Source of the DNA: Plectrocnemia conspersa
Taxonomy: Eukaryota > Arthropoda > Insecta > Trichoptera > Polycentropodidae
DNA length: 64,000 nt
Direction: 5' to 3'
Assembly (NCBI GenBank): GCA_009617715.1
Contig: VTFK01000006.1
Location: 2,294,001 to 2,358,000, forward strand
In this document: positions 57,145 through 64,000 of the stretch, in pieces
How the letters are laid out: every line of letters starts with the position of its first letter
How positions within the stretch are numbered: the stretch's first letter is position 1
Notes under the pieces: generated by a model
Told to the model about the DNA's origin: nothing
What the model saw: only the letters and a program-made list of their open reading frames with translations
The model's database searches: none
Translations under genes and position numbers: made by a program

Positions 57145-57775
57145 GCTGTTCTATTTATTCTTGCTACTGTATTTTATTTTTTAGTAACGTCTAAATTGAT
57201 GTTGTATTCTTCATTGAACATATGATCAGCTAGTGCCGAATTTTCAGAAAAAATGGAAGACAAGCACGAAAGCTCGTATCATAGTGATAATATTTTTATA
57301 CGCTGTTTTCTTTGCGGGGGGTGGTCAGCCATAATGACAGTGACCATAATTAATCATATTATTTGAGTTCTTCTCACACATGCAACGTTAACCACACTTT
57401 ATTATGTTAGGACTCCCAGTTTGTTGAAAGGGTGCAACTTGAAAATACCATTTATGCACTATTGTTAATGTTTTAAAAGTCATTAAAATTTTATTTTTAT
57501 TGTATTATTATTTTGAAAAAAACGAGAGATTAAAAATATTTTTGATTAAAAAAACTAAATTTATAATCGAAATAAAATTAAATGAATCATTTGTTTTTAG
57601 GAAACATTTAATTTTCTTTGCACGCTTTCCACGCACAATCTTTTTACATTTTTGCAATAAAGTAATCCTTGGAGCAAAATAGTAGTCCGAGCTTCAATGT
57701 GTAGTGGAGTCGAGTGTGATTAGTCCGGTTTTGCACTGGGTTATATACACTGTCGTGTGCTGAAAGGAATTGTAA
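57145..57775. other. Gene-free stretch
   Basis: AT-rich sequence downstream of the kinase gene. No element recognised. Confidence 0.45.
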
Positions 57776-57779
57776 AAAT

Positions 57780-57860
57780 GTGAGCGTGCTTCTCGATGGT
57801 TGTTAGGTTCATGGACATAGTTTGTGGGACCTCAGATGCGCATGTGCCATATCTCTTGAT
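57780..57860. repeat. Dispersed repeat, copy 2 (see 252)
   Basis: GGTTGTTAGGTTCATGGACA followed by GGGACCTCAGATGCGCATG matches the copy at 252-345. Confidence 0.5.
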
Positions 57861-57864
57861 TATG

Positions 57865-59300
57865 TATGAATCGTTACTTATTCAGCCATATGGTCAACTT
57901 CACCAGGCTTCCTATGTACATTGTTATGTATCAGTCGTCCCCTCTCAATAACGAAAGAATCTTAGATTTATATTCCCTCTAGAATTCTCATAAATCAAAA
58001 TGCACTTAATGCATCGAATTTGGGTTTGAAACAAAAAATCATTTACATAAATTGTTCCACCATGATTATATTGTTTCAAAAGTGATAAGTTCATAACCTG
58101 TCAATTTGGCAGGTATCAGTAGAGATTGATACATAATGACCAAATATTCAAAAATAAGAAGTTTCCGAAAATAAAAATAGAGTAAATATGTTTTCATTGT
58201 TCAATTACAAAAGTCTGTGTTGTACAATTTGCAAAGTAAATCCTAAAATCCAAATTTGCAATGAAACCTGTCATTTTGATGGGTGTTGTAATCTGAGTGG
58301 TAAAAAACTAGTTGCAGATATTTCAAAAGAGAGATAAAAAATCGGTACTAGTATATCCTAAGTTCAACGAAAACCATAATATCAAAGATAAGAATTTAAA
58401 TTTATACTTTTTTTTATATCGGCAATTCAAAAGCACATTACTTATGAATACATTTTTCTATTTAGATAATTGACCTTTATAATACAATATTTTTACCCCA
58501 AATGCAACATTTGCTCCTTTCTTTGTGTAAGAGTAAGTCAAATGAAAACCTAAAATTTGTATCTTCCTTCACAATAATGATGCTTTTAACTGCTGTTCAA
58601 AAGAGTTACAGACTTTTCTAGTCCATGTGTTCACTTGTTCAAGTAACAGACGTGTGTCACCACACTACACCTTTTTTTTGTCAATGAATTTCAATGAGTA
58701 TTTTATTCTACTTTATTCAAATTATATTTTAAGGTTTTCATTTGACACATCCTCGTACACGTGGTTGTATGATATTTGCTATAATTTCAGTATTGTAGAA
58801 ATTACGAACAACTATCTTACGTAATATTATTTTGAAGAAATGATAAATTTGAAAGGGTCTTATAAATTATCTTGAACGACTTTAGAATCACCTCTTTTAA
58901 GTCCAATTTAATTTACCTTAATTTGTTTCTTTACTATATATCAAAGGTCAATAATCTTGCAATTGAGTTGACCTTTATTTATAATTGCGCAGATATTAAG
59001 CGGTCATTGAAAGTGATACCATTTTGCCCTACTCTGCAATTATAAAAATAAACTCTTTTTATCTTGTTTGTCCGTTCGAACAAACGACTTTCAAATGTCA
59101 TTTAGATGATGACATTTTGCATTTATTAAAAATTATTGACATCAGTCACAAACAACTTTCGTTTGTTTAAAAACTGGGAAGATAATAAAATATAATGTCT
59201 GTGCCATTTTAATTATGCCGAAGTTCATTCAACGCAATCAATATTTAAAAAGAGCTATCATTATTGCCATGCTTATTGAAAAAAAACAATGAAAGTCGAG
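57865..59300. other. Gene-free stretch
   Basis: No supported exon. CCTGTCAATTTGGCAGGT at about 58098-58115 is a short inverted repeat, and AAACCTGTCATTTTGATGGGT occurs again near 58264. Meaning unknown. Confidence 0.4.
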
Positions 59301-59308
59301 GACCTTTA

Positions 59309-59405
59309 TATATTTATATATAAATATATATGTATATATAAATATATATGTATATATAATTATATATGCATATTAAAATATATATGTACATATATAAATA
59401 TATTT
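59309..59405. repeat. AT-rich minisatellite
   Basis: Repeats of ATATATGTATATATAAAT-type units, about 18-20 bp, four to five copies. Confidence 0.85.
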
Positions 59406-59409
59406 GTAC

Positions 59410-60940
59410 TAAGTTGTTAGTTCTAGACGATTGTGATAATTTTGCCGTACGGCATTTTGAACATACGTAAGGTTTTAGAAACTGTCCAAATATGATGAGA
59501 CTGAATTTTACTTTTTAATTCCCATACGAAAGTGATCGTTCATCTTCATTTTTTTATAGATCTCAACTATTTACCATATATTGTGTCCAATTTAATTATG
59601 TTATTTAGTCATTCAATATAACTTTATAAAAAATATGTTAAACTATTATATTTATTATCTTCAGAGTTTAGTTTATTGTTGTAAAGAAAGGCGGTACATA
59701 TTTTGTATAGAATTGTATGTTGTGCCATTATAATGTTATTTTGCCATTATAAACTGTGATTGTATTGTATTCTAGTTATTAGGTGAACCAATGAGTCTTA
59801 GAATTTATATGTTCGATCGTTTCATTTCACTATTTTTCCAGATCAGATAAATAGACTAAAACTCATTTGTACACTTGTATTTATATATTTATTTCATAAG
59901 TTGTACTATATGTTTCATATTTATTATTCGCTGTAATATTATTATTTTTTAATAAACATTACGACTGTGTCGTATTTTTTAATTCATGTTTCAACATTGT
60001 ATACTTGATAGTTCGAGTATTAATGAAATATTAGGAGCTTAGAAAATAAGTCAATCAAAGAATTAAAGACCTAATTTGCTGTATATTTAATAGATCAATG
60101 TATTAGTAGTTTATTCGGATACAGTTGAAAATGCAAACCGTGGATTGTAATAAAGCAGGTAAGCATGTCTACTTTTCATAGCTTTTTGTTTTTTGCTAAT
60201 GTTTTATTTTTCAGTATTTTTTTCTAATTTTAAGATCATTACTCAGGTTTATCTCTTTATGATCCATGTAAAATTTAAGCGGAATATTACAGTTTTTCAA
60301 GAAAATGAGTAGATATATAATCTAAAAAATAACCATAAGTTATTTTTTTTTAATTGTTTGCTTTCTGTTTTAGGAACGGCAAATGTTAAAAGTCATGATT
60401 GGAAAACAGTTATTTACCATCATGCAGCAACATTTTAATAACATTAAAAAATTCTGGAAAAATATATATTACAAAATCATAAAGGAAATTAAGCAAAAAT
60501 CTTTCGCATTTCATGTTTGAAATAAAATAAAGATGGACTGAACTGTTTAGAAAAGAGGAACATTATGTAAAGAAGAAGTTGGTTTGAAGGTGCATTTAAC
60601 ATTCCGAAGGTAGCGAATCAATCGGGATGGCCATCAGCCGTTTGAGAAATAAAGTAAGAGAAGGAAAATTAAAAAAATTACGTAGCACGACCGACTTGGA
60701 AGTCAAAATTAGGAGAAAGCAGGAAAAGAGATGCTTCTCTAGTGCTAAAAAAATCACCAGTACACCAAAACGAGCAACAAAGCACAATAAAGCATCATAA
60801 TTAACTTCCTCATAAGACTCCCAATTATGGTTGAAGCGGAACTTTCTAGGAGCCAAAACTGGAGTGCTACCCCGATAAGGAAGCATAACAGTTAACTGAA
60901 GCTTATGTCAAGTAAAACTGCAGAGTGACAGATGACACAT
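59410..60940. other. Stretch with no confirmed gene
   Basis: AT-rich to 60120. A short ATG-started frame at 60131 (MQTVDCNKA then GTAAGC) could be a first exon but has no recognisable continuation. 60590-60900 is more coding-like on both strands (minus frame of 96 codons) and may be the 5' part of the decayed Transib-like element that follows. Confidence 0.35.
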
Positions 60941-60994
60941 TTATAAAAAGTTTTGCAAATTTTGAATTAATAAAAAAGGTGCATTAGTTATAAT

Positions 60995-61584
60995 GTGCAA
61001 GTGGGGTTGTGATGGACCACAAAAAGCTCCATATAATTCCGATTTCAATGCTAACCTATTCCAGATTTTTTTGTGCCTCTCCAACTACGAATAATAAGGT
61101 TTTATGGCAGAATCCAACTCATTCCTTATCGTATTATTGTCGCTCCTTAAAAATTAGATTTATCAAAGAGACTACTAGTTAAGAAATAAGCTATGTTAGA
61201 AACGCCACAAATGCATTACAAGAAACGGAAGTCATGACGGTGAATAAAACTTATTTAGTAAAGCACACAATGATGCTCACCATGATTGATGGAAAAGTGT
61301 GCATTGCTGCCACCATCACTACTTAAATAATGAGATGTTACATCTGTGATATAATCTCCAAGTGCTTTAACAATTTAAAAATCGAGAAGAAAGTTAATCC
61401 TGAGGTGTTATTCATACTTCTCAAATTTCTATCGCTTGGCGCTGGAATCACAATGTACCGACTGAAAAGATCTACAATTAAATTCAACATGACAAGTTCC
61501 GTTAGGCGGCAACATGGCTACTATGTTTTTTTATTTTCTAAGCCAAATTGTATATGTAAGGAAATACATATTTTAATAGATTAA
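60995..61584 (+). pseudogene. Transib/RAG1-like transposase remnant
   Basis: Across frameshifts the + strand reads KWGCDGPQKAPY, NKVLWQNPTHSLSYYCRSLK, IRFIKETT, ALQETEV, then HTMMLTMIDGKVCIAATITT, MRCYICDIISKCFNNLK and VNPEVL. The order (G-C-D-G-x-x-x-x-x-Y, W-x-N-P, R-Y-C-R-P, D-G-K-V-C-N-A, M-R-C-Y-I-C-G, N-P-E) is that of Transib-type transposases, the group ancestral to RAG1. Stops interrupt it and the last catalytic part is missing. Assignment rests on remembered motif order. Confidence 0.6.
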
Positions 61585-61632
61585 ATTACTTCCAGTTGAG
61601 AATTGACAGGAATATAAATAAATTTTGTTTAA
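61549..61632 (+). repeat. Direct repeat, left copy
   Basis: TTGTATATGTAAGGAAATACAT to AATAAATTTTGTTTAAA is repeated at 61901-61988 with a few changes, about 350 bp later. Could be remains of long terminal repeats or a simple segment duplication. Confidence 0.75.
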
Positions 61633-61900
61633 AAAATCATATACCTCATACCTCATTTATTTATAAATATGTCCGTAATCGCAACAAATATACTATATTT
61701 AAAAAGTAAAGTTGAAGAGCTGTAGCGCATTACTTCAACGACAAATCGTCTCTAAGAGCGAGTAATGTAAATGATGACAATCGACCGATATGTTCGGCTG
61801 CTGCTCCCAAGAATTGCACAAAGAGAAGGATGTTAAGGAGTACGTTATTGTGTTTGACATATTTATAAATAAATTAGGTTTGAGTATGATTTTTAAGCAA

Positions 61901-61988
61901 AGTTGTATATGTAAGAAAATACATATTTTAATAGATTAAATTACTCCCAGTTGATGAGAAATTGAAAGGAATATGAATAAATTTTGCT
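61901..61988 (+). repeat. Direct repeat, right copy
   Basis: Copy of 61549-61632. Shared blocks include ATACATATTTTAATAGATTA and CCCAGTTGA. The segment between (61640-61890) has no recognisable coding content. Confidence 0.75.
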
Positions 61989-61994
61989 TAAACA

Positions 61995-63395
61995 TAAACG
62001 ACGTTTATGTTTATTTTTTGTATAAAGTTTAATGAAAAAATTCGATAACTAAAATTAATTGCTGCATGTGATTTAACTTTAAGATTGTGTAAAAAATATA
62101 TCTATAAATGTAACTTTTTGGAATTGTACTTTCATCAACGGAGACTTTTTAACGAGTAGAAAAGTGCATCTTGCTGATTTGGAACAACGGGGTAGATAGA
62201 GTTGGCCTTACTGATTTTGTGGAATTGTCTGAATATTCTGTGAAATTGGAAAATCTTTTTTTATCGTTTTATTCCAATGTGATGTTAATCACTGTGTAAA
62301 TAGGAATATATAATATAATGTGAAGTTTTCAATTATATTTAATTCAATTTTTAAAATCTTTATGGAAGGGTATATAAATATATAAATCATTATAAATTAA
62401 AAATGTTACAATAAATAAATGTTTTAAATGTTCAATGAAATAAATAGTCGTTTTATTTTATTTACACATTACACATATTAATAATAAAATGATATTCATA
62501 CTATGAAGCTCAAGAGATTTCAATATACATTAAGAAAGACTGTCAAAATTGAATTTGGTATAAATAGTATTGTATTCTAAAGTCTAGGATTGGCAGTGGC
62601 GTTGAGATTTAAACGTTCGCTACATAATATGAAAAGTAAGCCATGTATATAAATAAATATGAGATATGTATACATTAAATATTATAATGCTAAAACAGCT
62701 GTTCGGTACATTTACACATGCACAAAAAATGTATTACATTAACTAGTTGTTGCATCTCTGAATCTCTGACAATTAACCGCTGGAATTAAATAAAAAATAT
62801 ATATAAAATATCCAGGTATTGCCTGATAATAATAAATATTAAGAATATTTTTTTAATATTTTTTCGTAGCAACTGTTTAGAAAAACTATGAACTTTGCTG
62901 AAATATTTTTGTGGCAGAATAATGTTAAAATTGTTATATAGTGCTATCATTATCGTGTCTCGTGAAGTTCATTCTGCATAATATATTTGGTTCTGTTATC
63001 AAATAGCTGATTAATAATGTTGTTTTAGCAGCGATTGTTAAATTAATTAATACTTAAAAAATCATTTTTTGTTATTATTATTATTACTATTTTAACGTGT
63101 AGCGTGTAATAAATATTACAATTATTATTTAACTACAAAATAACATATCAACTCTTATTAATAATGTATAGATAATTTTTATGTTAAAAATTGATTTTTT
63201 GCTGATAATCTAACACAGTCATGCATCAACCAAAAAAACATAATCTACCCGATTATCAGTCCCAATAGAAAATAATCATATTGCACAGTGATTCTTGTCT
63301 GTTAATCGTTCATTTTTAGAAAGATATTTATTGCACACACAAGAAAAATCTCACAGGCCGGCCATAACCTAAAAAATGTATATTTGTTCTATTAA
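61995..63395. other. Gene-free stretch
   Basis: Very AT-rich with no exon or element identified. Confidence 0.5.
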
Positions 63396-63405
63396 CGTGT
63401 GTAAG

Positions 63406-63408
<3 letters not shown>

Positions 63409-63444
<36 letters not shown>
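63409..63444. repeat. (TA)n microsatellite
   Basis: Long perfect TA run. Replication slippage makes its true length uncertain. Confidence 0.9.
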
Positions 63445-63448
<4 letters not shown>

Positions 63449-63742
63449 TCCTTCTTTATGGCCAAAACTTTGCAACATTCTGGTAACACTGACGTGGGTA
63501 ATGGAAGAGGGCTGTGCTTCATACATATATCAATCATACATATGTTAACCATTTTAATAAAAATACTACTGCAGCGGCTCAATTTGTATGTAAATGTGTG
63601 TTCGCTAAAAATGGCATTTGGATTTAGATATTTCAAACTTCTACCCACTAACAATAAAAAGGTAGCCTATAACTGACTGACCAATAAAATATAAATAAAT
63701 ACACTTTTTATCACCAGCTCTCGTTATCGCGCTGCATTTGAG

Positions 63743-63846
63743 TATTTAAGTCGCAAATTGATACTCGTTCAATCACTTTATTCGTCCGCCTCGAAGGAGG
63801 CGGACGAAATTATTTATATCATTGCATCTTTATCAATTTTTATACT
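63743..63846 (+). promoter_or_regulatory. Candidate core promoter and 5' untranslated exon
   Basis: A TATA-like TATTTAAG at 63743 is followed about 30 bases later by GTTCAATCACTT, a plausible start region. A GC-rich hairpin (63781-63808) comes next, then ACTG|GTGAGT, a strong 5' splice site, at 63846. A T-rich tract with ATTAG|ACGCAG at about 63932 could be the next acceptor. A gene continuing beyond the window would explain this. Support is only positional. Confidence 0.35.
63781..63808. repeat. Perfect GC-rich hairpin
   Basis: TTCGTCCGCCTC pairs exactly with GAGGCGGACGAA around a GAAG loop: 12 perfect pairs, 8 of them G-C, in otherwise AT-rich sequence. Confidence 0.9.
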
Positions 63847-64000
63847 GGTGAGTCTTTATTGTTTTTATATATAATTTAATTATTGCATTATTAAATCATA
63901 TTATAAACATTTTTTCAATTTTGTACATTAGACGCAGCACTATTAAAATCTTACCGCTGCTTTACCGCTTGTGGAACATCCCTAGCCGTCAATGGTCAAC

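Noticed and set aside
60131..60440. Tiny two-exon peptide starting MQTVDCNKA with a GTAAGC donor
   Set aside because: Only about 30 codons, no signal peptide or known motif, no support beyond one good donor site.
60596..60886. 96-codon minus-strand frame
   Set aside because: Hydrophobic but with no recognisable motif. It lies next to the Transib-like remnant and is probably a shadow of decayed + strand coding sequence.
1..64000. CRISPR arrays, operons, riboswitches, prokaryotic terminators or bacterial contamination
   Set aside because: Spliced genes, eukaryotic transposon classes and AT-rich introns throughout. No regularly spaced short repeats with unique spacers.

Overview
The window is insect nuclear DNA: AT-rich, with intron-split genes, GT-AG splice sites and very dense transposon debris. 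Two genes can be read with confidence, both on the + strand. The insect order is not resolved; the first gene exists only in arthropods and some other invertebrates, and the transposon mix (Jockey-type LINEs, a tRNA-derived SINE, Tc1/mariner, Tigger, hAT, piggyBac-like MITEs, a Transib-like remnant) suits an insect.

Gene 1 (24510 to about 42682) is a class B (secretin-family) GPCR that I identify as the PDF (pigment-dispersing factor) neuropeptide receptor, Pdfr. Exons cover intracellular loop 1 to the cytoplasmic tail. The 5' exons for the hormone-binding ectodomain and most of TM1 were not found and may lie upstream of the window. After the last shared tail exon (38034-38129) there are at least two alternative terminal exons (40488/40496-40592 and 42436-42682). 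They share an Arg-Ser-Arg-Ser motif in the same frame, and one reading ends in a PDZ-ligand-like ETEV.

Gene 2 (45983-56233) is a complete seven-exon gene for a 283-aa, kinase-domain-only protein resembling the STE20/OSR1-SPAK (Fray) group. It has a non-RD catalytic loop (HQD) and no C-terminal regulatory domain. A 44-codon upstream ORF overlaps its start.

Layout: 1-24.5 kb has no recognisable host exon. It holds dispersed repeats, MITEs, LINE fragments (6.2, 7.0, 9.9-11.6 kb), a foldback/tandem block (15.6-17.6 kb), two copies of a roughly 950-bp repeat (17.9 and 21.1 kb), and a complete non-autonomous hAT with 8-bp target duplications (22767-23603). Pdfr introns carry a Tc1-like remnant, a SINE, three LINE fragments, a complete-ended Tigger (34126-35869) and a mariner-like remnant. 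Between the genes are a MITE and an LTR-element protease fragment. The first kinase intron holds two Jockey RT copies, a repeat-rich element and a hAT-like remnant with roughly 100-bp inverted repeats. Downstream are two piggyBac-like MITEs with TTAA ends and a Transib/RAG1-like remnant (about 61 kb). The last 300 bp may hold the promoter and 5' exon of another gene, with a perfect GC-rich hairpin.

The two genes show no obvious shared pathway beyond co-orientation. No rRNA, functional tRNA, CRISPR or prokaryotic feature was seen.
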